Below are positions 46,359 to 54,785 of a stretch of DNA of 64,000 nucleotides, piece by piece. Made by a program: the position numbers and the translations under genes. Every line of letters begins with the position of its first letter. Within the stretch, counting starts at the first letter, position 1. The DNA comes from Acidobacteriota bacterium (lineage in GTDB: Bacteria > Acidobacteriota > Blastocatellia > RBC074). The stretch is from NCBI GenBank assembly GCA_018268995.1, contig JAFDVL010000038.1:62001-126000 (forward strand), written 5' to 3'. Under the pieces are notes generated by a model. The model saw nothing but the letters and a program-made list of their open reading frames with translations, made no database searches and was not told where the DNA came from.

Positions 46359-46820
46359 ATGCGAGTAGTAAATTTTGCGATGACGATTGTTTTACTGGCG
46401 GTGATGGTCGCTGCCGCATTTGCCGCGAGTGCACGGTTTGGAAAAGTTGACCCAATCAACAAAACCATTTTCGGCGTTGCCATCAAAGGCTACGACGCGG
46501 TGGCGTACTTTACCGAAGGCCGCCCAGTCAAAGGCCGCAGCGAATTTCAATACGAATGGCTGGGCGCAAAGTGGCAGTTCGCCAGCGCCGCGAATCGAGA
46601 TGCGTTTGCGAAAAATTCACTGAAATATGCGCCGCAATTTGGCGGCTACTGTGCGTGGGCTGTCAGCCAAGGCTACACGGCAGGGATTGATCCCGATGCG
46701 TGGAAGATTGTGGATGGCAAGTTGTACTTGAACTACAACAAGTCGGTGCAGAAGATGTGGGAACAGGACGTGCCGGGCAACGTTCGTAAGGGCAATGAAA
46801 ACTGGCCGAAACTGCATTGA
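46359..46820 (+). CDS. Exported YHS-domain protein
   Basis: A 153-residue protein with a signal peptide (FAMTIVLLAVMVAAAFAASA) and a YHS domain: AIKGYDAVAYFTEGRPVKGR, FQYEWLGAKWQFASAANRDA and YAPQFGGYCAWAVSQGYTAG. YHS modules are small and probably metal-associated; free-standing exported copies are common but uncharacterised. The GYDAV...YFT and FGGYCAWA segments are the typical ones. A GAGGG site precedes the ATG at 46359. It lies 22 bp upstream of the debranching-enzyme gene, probably in one transcript, although a shared pathway is not obvious. Confidence 0.9.
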   Translation: MRVVNFAMTIVLLAVMVAAAFAASARFGKVDPINKTIFGVAIKGYDAVAYFTEGRPVKGRSEFQYEWLGAKWQFASAANRDAFAKNSLKYAPQFGGYCAWAVSQGYTAGIDPDAWKIVDGKLYLNYNKSVQKMWEQDVPGNVRKGNENWPKLH

Positions 46821-46842
46821 GAAAACCTGAGAGTAGAAATTT

Positions 46843-48822
46843 ATGATCGAATGTACACAGGAAATCTGCCGCGATCTCACGCAAGCCAACCAACGCGAAT
46901 GGCTCGAAACCAATGGCCTCGGCGGGTTCGCGTCGTCTACGATTTCGGGCCTCAACACACGCCGCTATCACGGTTTGCTGATTGCTGCGACAAAGCCACC
47001 CGTCGGCAGGTTGGTGTTGTTATCCAAACTCGAAGAAACCTTAGTCATCGAGGGCGAACGATACGATCTGTCGGTCAATCAATATCCCGGCGCGATTCAT
47101 CCGCAGGGGCATCAATACCTGAAACGCTTTCGGCTTGATCCGTTCCCGATTTTCACGTACGAAGTCGCAGGCGTTGAGATTGAAAAATCCGTCTTTATGC
47201 TGCACGGCGAAAACAGCACCATCATTCAGTACAAAGCCAATAAAATCGGGCGTCAGAACGTTTCGCTCGAAGTGCGTCCGCTTATCGCCTTTCGTGATTA
47301 TCACAGCACAACGCACGAAAATGCGGCACTCAATGCACAGCTAAAAATGGATGCAGACCTGGTTTCAATCAAACCTTATGCCGACTTGCCGGAGTTGTAC
47401 TTTGCCCACAACGCCTGTGAGGTTGCGGCAACGGGTTATTGGTATCGCAACTTTGAATATCAGGCGGAACAAGCGCGCGGGTTGGATTTTCAGGAAGATT
47501 TATTGAATCCGGCGAGCTTCCAATTCGCGCTTAAATCACGGACACGTGCGGTTCTCATCGCTTCCACACAAGCGCACGACATTGCCCGGGTTGCAGAGCT
47601 ACAACGCAAAGAACTGAAACGCAGAAAGACTGTCCTGACGGCTGCGCCAGCAACCGATGAGTTCACGAAATTTTTGACGGCAGCTGCGGATCAATTCGTC
47701 GTCGCACGCGGCACGCAAAAAACCATCATTGCGGGTTATCACTGGTTCAGCGATTGGGGGCGCGACACGATGATTGCGCTGCCGGGATTGACGCTGGCAA
47801 CTGGGCGAGCCGACCTGGCCAAAAGCATTCTGCTGGAATTTGCCGAGCACGTAGATCGTGGAATGCTGCCCAATCGCTTTCCTGACGCGGGCGAGGAACC
47901 GGAATACAACACCGTGGACGCCACACTCTGGTTCTTTGAGGCCATTCGCGCCTGGGCCGAACACACGAACGATTACGAATTCGTGCGCGCAAATTTTTAT
48001 GCGGTGCTGAATGACATTCTTGATTGGCATGTGCGCGGTACGCGTTATGGCATTCGCGTAGACGCCGATGGACTTCTCAACGCAGGCGAACCCGGCGTGC
48101 AACTGACATGGATGGACGCAAAAATCGGCGATTGGGTCGTGACGCCACGGCACGGCAAGCCCGTCGAAATTCAAGCGCTGTGGTACAACGCGCTGTGCGT
48201 GATGAAAGAGTTTGCGCTGCGATTTCAGGAGGAAGAACCGGCCAGTCGTTATGCAGAAATGGCCGCCCGCGCGTTTGCCAGTTTCAATCAAAAGTTCTGG
48301 AACGAAGCGACTGGCTGCCTCTACGACGGAATCAACGGCGAGCAGCGTGATGCGGCAATTCGCCCAAATCAAATCTTTGCCCTCAGCCTGCCGCACACGT
48401 TGCTGGTGGGTGAAAGAGCAAAACAGGTGCTAGCCGTTGTCGAACGCGACCTGCTCACGCCTGTCGGGTTACGCAGCCTTGCACCAAGCGATCCGCATTA
48501 CATCCCACGGTATCAAGGCGGCATTCTGGAACGCGACGGTGCATACCATCAAGGCACAGTTTGGGCCTGGTTGATGGGGCCATTCATCACAGCTTATCTG
48601 AAAGTGTACGGGGAAAGTGGGCGTGCGAAAGCACAACAATTACTGGACGGATTCAATGTGCATTTGCGTGAAGCGGGACTTGGACAAGTCGCCGAAATCT
48701 TTGACGCCGAACCGCCGCACACGCCGCGTGGCTGCATTGCCCAGGCTTGGAGCGTAGCCGAGTTATTGCGCGTGATGAAAACGTTTTCTCTATTCCCGCT
48801 CGCGCAAGCAGCCCACAGCTAA
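46843..48822 (+). CDS. Amylo-alpha-1,6-glucosidase-type (glycogen debranching) enzyme
   Basis: A 659-residue protein with the bacterial GDE arrangement. The N-terminal domain reads WLETNGLGGFASSTISGLNT followed by RRYHGLLIAATKPPVGRLVL. The C-terminal (alpha/alpha)6 domain shows IAGYHWFSDWGRDTMIALPG (catalytic-acid region), GMLPNRFPDAGEEPEYNTVD, GEPGVQLTWMDAKIGDWVVT and YHQGTVWAWLMGPFITAYLK. These are the standard GDE_C motifs (GH133-type). It cleaves alpha-1,6 branches of glycogen-like glucans in the cytoplasm. With the GH63-like gene upstream it suggests turnover of storage or compatible-solute glucans. Confidence 0.93.
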   Translation: MIECTQEICRDLTQANQREWLETNGLGGFASSTISGLNTRRYHGLLIAATKPPVGRLVLLSKLEETLVIEGERYDLSVNQYPGAIHPQGHQYLKRFRLDPFPIFTYEVAGVEIEKSVFMLHGENSTIIQYKANKIGRQNVSLEVRPLIAFRDYHSTTHENAALNAQLKMDADLVSIKPYADLPELYFAHNACEVAATGYWYRNFEYQAEQARGLDFQEDLLNPASFQFALKSRTRAVLIASTQAHDIARVAELQRKELKRRKTVLTAAPATDEFTKFLTAAADQFVVARGTQKTIIAGYHWFSDWGRDTMIALPGLTLATGRADLAKSILLEFAEHVDRGMLPNRFPDAGEEPEYNTVDATLWFFEAIRAWAEHTNDYEFVRANFYAVLNDILDWHVRGTRYGIRVDADGLLNAGEPGVQLTWMDAKIGDWVVTPRHGKPVEIQALWYNALCVMKEFALRFQEEEPASRYAEMAARAFASFNQKFWNEATGCLYDGINGEQRDAAIRPNQIFALSLPHTLLVGERAKQVLAVVERDLLTPVGLRSLAPSDPHYIPRYQGGILERDGAYHQGTVWAWLMGPFITAYLKVYGESGRAKAQQLLDGFNVHLREAGLGQVAEIFDAEPPHTPRGCIAQAWSVAELLRVMKTFSLFPLAQAAHS

Positions 48823-48827
48823 TTTCT

Positions 48828-48923
48828 GCGCGAAGCGTTTGGAGTGCGGTAAGTTCTTACCGCTTTTGTTTGAATCGCAATCCAAAGCGGTGACAAGTCA
48901 CACGCACTCCAAACGCTTCGCGC
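48828..48923. repeat. Paired palindromic repeat, perfect 21-nt outer arms
   Basis: GCGCGAAGCGTTTGGAGTGC begins the left arm (48828-48848), which is exactly matched by 48903-48923; the inner parts (GTAAG...CGCTTT / AAAGCGGT...) pair with mismatches. The outer GCGAAGCG edge is shared with the GGGAGCGCAGGC family, but the core is TTTGGAGTGCG, suggesting a sister family. It lies between convergent genes. Confidence 0.85.
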
Positions 48924-48931
48924 TTTTCGCA

Positions 48932-49408
48932 CTATCCCTGCGTTTCGGCCAAATCTGCCATTGCTGCCTGAAGCGCTTTTGGATTGGTCAGCAGGTTCAA
49001 ATATTTCGCGGTCATTTCCGGCGGCGCGAATTCAATCAACTGGCGGTTTTCGATCCAGAATTCGACCAGATCAAATGGCCCGCGATCACAAATGCGCACA
49101 AACCATCCTTCGCGTTCGCCGATCTGCGATAAGGTTTCAGCACTGACCTGAACAGAAATATAGGCATGGGTTGGGACGTACGGCGCGCTTGATCCCTGAT
49201 GAAAGCCCGCTTCGACATCATCCGGCATCATCTCTGTGCCAAGCGGCAGGACTTCGATCAAAGTTCCGTATTGATCCCCAGTCAGCAGGAACCAGGAATC
49301 TGGCCGGAAGTTCGGCGGCGCAGGCACAACTTGACCGCCCATAATTTCTGCCAGCACAGTGGCCACGTGTTTTGGATTCTTTGCATCAAGTGAAATGTGA
49401 TGGATCAT
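48932..49408 (-). CDS. VOC (glyoxalase-like) family protein
   Basis: A 158-residue protein beginning MIHHISLDAKNPKHVATVLA, the usual opening of a VOC beta-alpha-beta unit with a metal His. Later it shows DSWFLLTGDQYGTLIEVLPL and THAYISVQVSAETLSQIGER, DLVEFWIENRQLIEFAPPEM giving the second half and a metal-type Glu. It is cytoplasmic. Substrate not predictable. The ATG at 49408 is chosen because it is followed at once by the domain and preceded by a GAGGAGA site. It is divergent from the methyltransferase gene. Confidence 0.8.
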   Translation of the reverse strand: MIHHISLDAKNPKHVATVLAEIMGGQVVPAPPNFRPDSWFLLTGDQYGTLIEVLPLGTEMMPDDVEAGFHQGSSAPYVPTHAYISVQVSAETLSQIGEREGWFVRICDRGPFDLVEFWIENRQLIEFAPPEMTAKYLNLLTNPKALQAAMADLAETQG

Positions 49409-49434
49409 AGTGTTCTCCTCAGATAATTGCATGC

Positions 49435-49552
49435 AGTTCAGGCTTCAGCCTGGCGTTGATCGGCAAACCGAAAAGCTGGGCATCAATCAACTCGTCATGC
49501 GTTTTTTATTACGGCATCGAAAGCCAAGCGAAAGCTTGTACTCCCTGCTCTT
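49435..49552. repeat. Degenerate inverted repeat of GTTCAGGCTTCAGC type
   Basis: AGTTCAGGCTTCAGCCTGG at 49435-49453 pairs imperfectly with CCAAGCGAAAGCTTGTACT near 49534-49552. It resembles the element at 46226-46299 in both arms. It fills the gap between the VOC gene and the methyltransferase gene. Confidence 0.5.
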
Positions 49553-49646
49553 CCTGCATGAACTAACGCGGATTTCCAATCACAAAATGCTCACAAGCGA
49601 AATTAAAATTTTTGCTGCATGGGTGCGCTTTCTTGCTTGCTCCTCT

Positions 49647-50663
49647 ATGATGACGACCACCATGAAATCTGAACGAATTGAAACATTACTTGAAAACGCT
49701 ATCGCCTTCCGCGCCGCCTTGTTCGACGAACGCCACGAAACCGCTTTTCGTCTCTTCAACGGTTTTACCGAGGGCAATCCCAATTTGGTCGTAGACCTTT
49801 ATGGCAAAACCATCGTCCTTCATAACTACGCGGATCAACCGGCAAACGGTTTTGCTGCGGTGCGTGCAGCACAGGAATTTTTGCCCTCGCGCCTGCCGTG
49901 GATTCAGGCCATTATCGTCAAAACCCGCAACAGCCCTTCGTCCGAAGAAAAGCGCGGCAGCCTTGTGTACGGCACCGCCGCAGATCGCAAAATCCGTGAG
50001 AACGGCGTCTGGTACGCGATTGATCCAATGCTGAATCGGGACGCCAGCTTTTATCTGGATACACGCAACGTGCGGCAATGGGCCAAAGAAAATCTGGCAG
50101 GCAAAACCGTTCTCAACACCTTCGCCTACACAGGCAGTCTCGGCGTTGCAGCCCAGGCCGGTGGAGCCACGCGCGTCGTGCAGTTGGATCTGAACCGCAA
50201 CTTCCTGAACGTCGCCAAAACGTCCTACACGCTGAACGGGTTCCCCATCAATAAAAAGGATTTTCAGGCCGGAGATTTCTGGCCACAAATCAATCGGATG
50301 AAAGCCGCCGAGGAACGCTTCGATTGCGTTTTTCTTGATCCGCCAATTTATTCCGCCACGAAAAAAGGCGTCGTCAATCTGGCCGACAGCTACACCCGCG
50401 TCATCAACAAAGTGCGCCCGCTCATTAATAACGACGGCCATCTGGTAGCAATCAACAACGCGCTGTTTTATTCCGGCGCGGATTATTTGGAACAAATCAA
50501 CGCGTTATGTGAGGATGGCTATCTAACAATTGCGGAAATCATCCCCGTGCCCGCAGATTTTATCGGCAACGCTCCGCCGCAACCCACTTCATCTGTGGCT
50601 GATCCTGCGCCCTTCAATCATTCGACGAAAATTGTTTTGCTGAAAGTGCGCCGCAAAGCGTGA
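49647..50663 (+). CDS. Class I SAM-dependent rRNA methyltransferase (RlmI-like)
   Basis: A 338-residue methyltransferase of the RlmI/RlmK-like group, lacking an evident N-terminal PUA domain. The N-terminal part shows AFRLFNGFTEGNPNLVVDLY (family signature), NRDASFYLDTRNVRQWAKEN, then the SAM motif I TVLNTFAYTGSLGVAAQAGG, VVQLDLNRNFLNVAKTSY and motif IV CVFLDPPIYSATKKG. It likely methylates 23S rRNA or another RNA. The ATG at 49647 is used; another five codons on is possible. A fragment resembling its last part recurs at 51283-51369. Confidence 0.85.
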   Translation: MMTTTMKSERIETLLENAIAFRAALFDERHETAFRLFNGFTEGNPNLVVDLYGKTIVLHNYADQPANGFAAVRAAQEFLPSRLPWIQAIIVKTRNSPSSEEKRGSLVYGTAADRKIRENGVWYAIDPMLNRDASFYLDTRNVRQWAKENLAGKTVLNTFAYTGSLGVAAQAGGATRVVQLDLNRNFLNVAKTSYTLNGFPINKKDFQAGDFWPQINRMKAAEERFDCVFLDPPIYSATKKGVVNLADSYTRVINKVRPLINNDGHLVAINNALFYSGADYLEQINALCEDGYLTIAEIIPVPADFIGNAPPQPTSSVADPAPFNHSTKIVLLKVRRKA

Positions 50664-50742
50664 CCAATCGCAATCTTCCCATCCGTTCCAAAGCTGTAGT
50701 ACGATCCACGCAGAAAGTATTGGAAATGCGATCTTTGCTTTT

Positions 50743-50835
50743 AGCTCCGTAGGAGCGGCCTATTTATAGTTGTAGCGCGCTATGTTGTCCCAGCTCCGTA
50801 GGAGCGAAATTTGCCAGATGCCGCTCCTATGGAGC
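50743..50835. repeat. GCTCCGTAGGAGC palindrome cluster
   Basis: AGCTCCGTAGGAGCG occurs at 50743-50757 and at 50792-50806 in direct orientation, and CCGCTCCTATGGAGC at 50821-50835 is the near-inverted copy. Each unit is itself a palindrome (GCTCC-GTA-GGAGC). The cluster lies between the conserved upstream piece of a Uma2 gene (50694) and its surviving 3' part (50837), so it marks the place where the 5' half was lost. Confidence 0.85.
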
Positions 50836-51240
50836 ATAGAATCGCTTGGTTCCTCTACGCTCAAGAAAGAATTGAAAGACAAAGGAGCCGAGCCGGACGA
50901 TTGTTTTTATGTGCAAAATGCGGCACTCATCATCGGCAAAGATGATCTGGATTTGCAACACGATCCGCCACCCGACATCGTGATCGAAAGCGACTTAACC
51001 AGTTCTTCGCTCGACCGATTTGCGATTTATGCCGGACTCAGCGTGTCCGAAATTTGGCGTGTCTTCAATCGGCGCGTAGACATTTGGCGACTGACAGACG
51101 TTTCTTATGAAGAATCTCCGCACAGCGCAGCGTTCCCTTTTCTGACGGTCGAAGCACTCAATGAATTTTTATTGCTCGGCTTGGCGGAGGGCGAACGAAA
51201 GGCGGCGCAAGCGTTGCGGGAATGGATACAGAAGCAGTGA
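50782..51240 (+). pseudogene. 5'-truncated Uma2-family endonuclease gene
   Basis: A 152-codon frame. From about 50837 on it encodes IESLGSSTLKKELKDKGAEP and continues to the C-terminus with strong similarity to the intact paralogue at 54786-55445 (both share PPPDIVIESDLTSSSLDRFA and GLAEGERKAAQ-like ends). The first 19 codons come from the GCTCCGTAGGAGC repeats, and about 85 residues of the family's N-terminal half are missing. The upstream motif CTGTAGTACGATCCA at 50694-50708 also matches the intact gene's upstream region at 54749-54763, showing that the middle, not the whole front, was replaced. Probably non-functional. Confidence 0.8.
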
Positions 51241-51282
51241 GAAAAATTCTACCAACGGATTTCACCATTCGGAAGCACCATC

Positions 51283-51369
51283 AAAGTCGGCCCGTTAATC
51301 AACAAGGAGGGCTATTTGACGATTGCGGAGATGATTCCCATACACGCCGATTTTATCGGCAATGCATAG
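51283..51369 (+). pseudogene. Relic of a second RlmI-like methyltransferase copy
   Basis: Translation gives KVGPLINKEGYLTIAEMIPI followed by HADFIGNA and a stop. This aligns with KVRPLINNDG...DGYLTIAEIIPVPADFIGNA of the intact gene at 49647-50663, with about 27 residues missing between the two parts. In the intact gene the break points lie at GACGGCCATCTG and GATGGCTATCTA, near-identical short repeats, so a slippage deletion explains the gap. Third positions differ widely, so the copy is old or from another source. Confidence 0.65.
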
Positions 51370-51466
51370 CCTCAAGCCACTTATGCTATCGCCGAAACGC
51401 CTAATTTAAATATAAAGATTCAAGGCTTGTTCGTTCAGATTGGCAGGAACTAAATGACTTGAAAGG

Positions 51467-53353
51467 CTAACTGGCAGAGTTTGCTTGTGATGGTGGACTT
51501 TCAATCACATCGCCTGGGCATCCAGATTTTGCTCTTGCTAATTTGAAAGCTTCAAGAATTGCATTCGGGATTTGTTTATTAGTACAACAATGCAAAGCCA
51601 ACTTCTCTGCAAAATCTGGTTTACGCGCAGCAGGTCGCGTCCGTTTCTCTGCCTGAGATCGTATCTCCTGCATAAGTTGCGTCGAAAACTTTATATTTGG
51701 CAAACGAAATTGATCGACGTGATGATCCTCCCAAAGCGTTGTATCCGCTCTTGGGTAATGAGAATTCAAAATAGCAATAATATCTGAAGTGGAAAATGCG
51801 TCTTCAAATTCCTTGTTTCCCATATAGAAGCAGTTGGAATTTTGCCAGTCTCTTGGATACCCAAATTCTTCTAGTTTATCGCTAGTAATGTAGCCTGATG
51901 AATTTGGATCTTTGCAATCTGTATCAAGCAGCATTACGGTTATATGAGATTTGTTACTCTGAAGAATTCGCAAGACGCTTGACCAAGCTCCACATGTGCG
52001 GAGATTAACGAGTACTATTCCATCTTCTATCATTGAGCGCCCATACACATTACTGTAAAAAATTGGTAACGACTGCTCTTCTGACTCCCCTTCTACAACA
52101 ATAAATGCACGCTCGTAAAAAAGAGCTGAGTTAGAGATGCCGACCGACCGACCCACCTCAGAAAGAAAGTCTTTTAGGGAGTCGTCGCTTTCCAGATACT
52201 GAATACTTCTTTTTCCTGTCGAATCAACATTAATTAAGTTCACGGATTTAGCGGGTGCTCGATCAATAAATGTTACTGTATGGGTTGCTACAAATACTTG
52301 TGTCCTAAACTCTGAGCACTTTGTCGTATCTAAAATATCCGAAAATAATTTCCGTTCAGCTGCGTAGTCAAGGTTTACATCAGGCTCGTCATAAACGCGT
52401 ATAACAGAAATTCTGCTAACGTCTTCTTGACCTTTTATCCAATCAAGAAGGCCCATCCATAACTTCTTCTTTGTTCCTTCCCCAAAAGCCTCAACCATCT
52501 GTAAGCCATCTCCTGTATCCAGCATCAACCGTTTTGCCGTAACGCTCCGAGAAAAATCTATTCCGGTTGAAAGAGATACATCTTTCAGCTTCGGGTTTGC
52601 CTGAATGAGAATCTCCTTTATTTCATCCACTTTGGTTTGCAGAGCATTACGAATTATTTTCTCAACCTTTTGTAGATGCTCGTGCCATTGAGATTCCCCG
52701 GTGTCACTATTAATAATTCTGATTGCTTGATCTACGACGTCTTGTAGATTTTTCTCAATTATGGTGTCCGGGTTTTTATAATCTGTAGAGGCAATATATT
52801 GAAATCTTGGCAAATATGGTTTTAACTCACTAAATTGTATCTCTATGTTCTTCACTTCTCTCGGAAATAGATTATTCCTAATTGCTGTATTAAGTTGAGC
52901 TGTGCGTAGGGTTGCATTTGCCGCAGGTTGTTGCCCCGTGCTTTCCAAAACTTCTTTTTGCTCACCAGCATTAAGCCCAGCGAAACGCGAGACGCGCTCG
53001 TCTTTGAAACCAACAGCTTCAACATAACAAGAGGGGCGTCCGGTAAGGGCAAATTTCTTTGTCAGTTTTACATGCTTTTTGTCCTCAGACAGATATTTTT
53101 CAGGGATAATATCTTCTGATTGAAGTTCAAATTCTCCGATGATTGTCAGTTCTTCAGCCTGTTCTGTGTCATTTTTTTGATAATATTCGCCTTGTTTTGG
53201 AAGCCTATCCGTAAGAAGTATCTCAATTGTATCAAGGAGTACGCTTTTACCTGCGTCATTTTCGCCGATGAAGACCGTCAATTGGTGACAGGGGACGTTT
53301 GCCAAGTCCTCATAACAACAGTAATTTTTTACTGATAGCTTGCTCAGCAACAT
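51467..53353 (-). CDS. OLD-family ATPase-TOPRIM nuclease
   Basis: A 628-residue overcoming-lysogenization-defect-type nuclease. The ATPase part has Walker A GENDAGKS (30-37), a GEGTKKK signature (291-297), Walker B IRVYDEPDVNLD (319-330) and the H-loop VATHTV (355-360). The TOPRIM part has FIVVEGESEEQSLPIF (Glu421) and MLLDTDCKDPNS (Asp477, Asp479). The arrangement matches GajA-like class 1/2 OLD proteins, but no helicase gene follows, so it is not a complete Gabija pair. The region is notably AT-rich compared with its surroundings, indicating transfer. It follows the 104-residue gene by 27 bp. Confidence 0.85.
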   Translation of the reverse strand: MLLSKLSVKNYCCYEDLANVPCHQLTVFIGENDAGKSVLLDTIEILLTDRLPKQGEYYQKNDTEQAEELTIIGEFELQSEDIIPEKYLSEDKKHVKLTKKFALTGRPSCYVEAVGFKDERVSRFAGLNAGEQKEVLESTGQQPAANATLRTAQLNTAIRNNLFPREVKNIEIQFSELKPYLPRFQYIASTDYKNPDTIIEKNLQDVVDQAIRIINSDTGESQWHEHLQKVEKIIRNALQTKVDEIKEILIQANPKLKDVSLSTGIDFSRSVTAKRLMLDTGDGLQMVEAFGEGTKKKLWMGLLDWIKGQEDVSRISVIRVYDEPDVNLDYAAERKLFSDILDTTKCSEFRTQVFVATHTVTFIDRAPAKSVNLINVDSTGKRSIQYLESDDSLKDFLSEVGRSVGISNSALFYERAFIVVEGESEEQSLPIFYSNVYGRSMIEDGIVLVNLRTCGAWSSVLRILQSNKSHITVMLLDTDCKDPNSSGYITSDKLEEFGYPRDWQNSNCFYMGNKEFEDAFSTSDIIAILNSHYPRADTTLWEDHHVDQFRLPNIKFSTQLMQEIRSQAEKRTRPAARKPDFAEKLALHCCTNKQIPNAILEAFKLARAKSGCPGDVIESPPSQANSAS

Positions 53354-53380
53354 ACGTATTTTCTCCTAACCCCATTTAAT

Positions 53381-53695
53381 TCAAAACTCAACTTCCACAT
53401 CTATTACATCAATACAGCTATTTGATTTACTATGGTTATAAGCAGTGTGCCACTCGCCATCACAAATGGTAACAATTGTTAAGCCCTCAATAGGGATACA
53501 TCTCCAATTTTTATCAGATCCTGCTATGATTGCCCCGCTACTACTCTCTCCACCATATTGATAAAATAAACCGTGTTCGCGCCCTTTTTTAGTTCCTAAA
53601 ACATGAGGACACATCTCACGTTTTAGATTCTTGTAATAAGCGATTATATTTTGCTTATTCAGAATCGCAGTTTTGATTGAGTCATAATTATTCAT
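53381..53695 (-). CDS. Conserved small protein upstream of the OLD nuclease
   Basis: A 104-residue AT-rich gene. It reads like a compact conserved domain: LNKQNIIAYYKNLKREMCPH, VLGTKKGREHGLFYQYGGES, WRCIPIEGLTIVTICDGEWH and a C-terminal acidic tail. Similar small proteins with R-E-M-C-P-H and W-R-C-x-P motifs occur widely, but no function is known to me. It is the first gene of the pair with the OLD nuclease, so it may be an accessory or regulator of that system; that is inference from position and shared base composition. Confidence 0.6.
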   Translation of the reverse strand: MNNYDSIKTAILNKQNIIAYYKNLKREMCPHVLGTKKGREHGLFYQYGGESSSGAIIAGSDKNWRCIPIEGLTIVTICDGEWHTAYNHSKSNSCIDVIDVEVEF

Positions 53696-53915
53696 AAACG
53701 TCCGTTCCCTTTTCTGTTATAGAGATCGCTAAATCAGCTTCTGCTTTTAGGTGTCATCGTTCCGGCAAATTAGGGACACATTTTGTAGCCGAGGATGAGT
53801 TTTATTTGGCTTTATGTTTGTACTACAGGCGAAAATATAGCATAGGTTAGCGTTGTGTTGAGCCAGAAATTTCACAAATCAAGTTGGAGGAAGTGGCTGA
53901 ATTCGCGTTGCCCCT
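53696..53915. other. AT-rich intergenic region, no gene recognised
   Basis: About 220 bp between the small AT-rich gene and the cytochrome gene stop. No tRNA, clear terminator or repeat was recognised. Its low GC content continues that of the OLD module, so the module's right border may lie here, near 53880-53915. Confidence 0.4.
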
Positions 53916-54617
53916 TTATTTCGATTTGAAACGTGCAAGCGGGCGCGCATATCCCTGATGACAGTCACTGCAACTGGCGGGTTTACCATCTGGTTTGGTT
54001 AATTTGGCGCTGAATTCTTTCATCATCAAACGCGCCGTTTGTTTGTGTGGGGTTTCCGATTCATAGTCGCCTTTCTTGTGGCAGTAACTACAGTTGACAC
54101 CTAACGCCTGATTGAAACTCAGCATCCTTTCCATAAAACGATCTTTGGGCAAGAACCGGACTTTTGTCGAAGCTCGCCACAGCACGACGCCTGCGGATTT
54201 GAGCTTGACGCGCAAGGCTCGGAGGGCGGGATTCCCTGCCGATGATTTGCCGTATGCGCTGGCCTGGACGCTGAGCATGTTCGCCCGGCCCTGATGACAA
54301 TCCTGACAACGGATGGCACTGCCGTCAGAATGCCTGAGCGCGGCAACGTACTCGCGCTGCATCTGACGGGCGATCTGTTTGCGCGGCGTCTCAGCCTCGA
54401 ACGAAGCCTGATGGCAATAGCTACAATCTACGCCGAGCGCCGTTACCCAATCGCCCATGACCTGCATAACTTGCGGACGCGAGAGTCCAGAGAAAACCTG
54501 AAGGTTCTTTGGCTCTGCGGGAGCAGGTTGCTGGTGTGCCTGAGCGCTATGATGAAATATCACGGCTGCCACAATCACTACGAGAATAAACCATTTGACA
54601 ATACGTTGAGGAATCAT
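53916..54617 (-). CDS. Tetrahaem cytochrome c of the photosynthetic-reaction-centre cytochrome type
   Basis: A 233-residue exported cytochrome. The ATG at 54617 starts MIPQRIVKWFILVVIVAAVI, a signal anchor ending near SAQA. Four CxxCH haem sites are seen: CSYCH (65-69), CQDCH (104-108), CSYCH (176-180) and CSDCH (216-220). Halves 1 and 2 are tandem copies (LGVDCSYCHQ...ETPRKQIARQM and LGVNCSYCHKK...ETPHKQTARLM). In Acidobacteriota such proteins are common without photosynthesis and probably carry electrons in the periplasm. It is divergent from the Uma2 gene at 54786. Confidence 0.9.
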   Translation of the reverse strand: MIPQRIVKWFILVVIVAAVIFHHSAQAHQQPAPAEPKNLQVFSGLSRPQVMQVMGDWVTALGVDCSYCHQASFEAETPRKQIARQMQREYVAALRHSDGSAIRCQDCHQGRANMLSVQASAYGKSSAGNPALRALRVKLKSAGVVLWRASTKVRFLPKDRFMERMLSFNQALGVNCSYCHKKGDYESETPHKQTARLMMKEFSAKLTKPDGKPASCSDCHQGYARPLARFKSK

Positions 54618-54785
54618 GTCACACCCCTTTTGCCCAAAGTGAACTGCCAAATCCTGGCCCGACAATCTTTTAATGGCAAGGACGAAAAAACATTTCGCGG
54701 CTGAGCAAAAAACGTCGGGGATTCCCGATCTTTTAATCCTTTCTGAACCTGTAGTACGATCCATACGAACGGAGGCTGCATTTTT

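Noticed and set aside
50743..50835. Repeated GCTCCGTAGGAGC units as a possible CRISPR remnant
   Set aside because: Units are short palindromes in both orientations with irregular spacing and no cas genes; they fit intergenic repeats better.
51467..53695. A complete Gabija system
   Set aside because: The OLD nuclease is GajA-like, but no GajB helicase gene is adjacent; only a 104-residue gene is.
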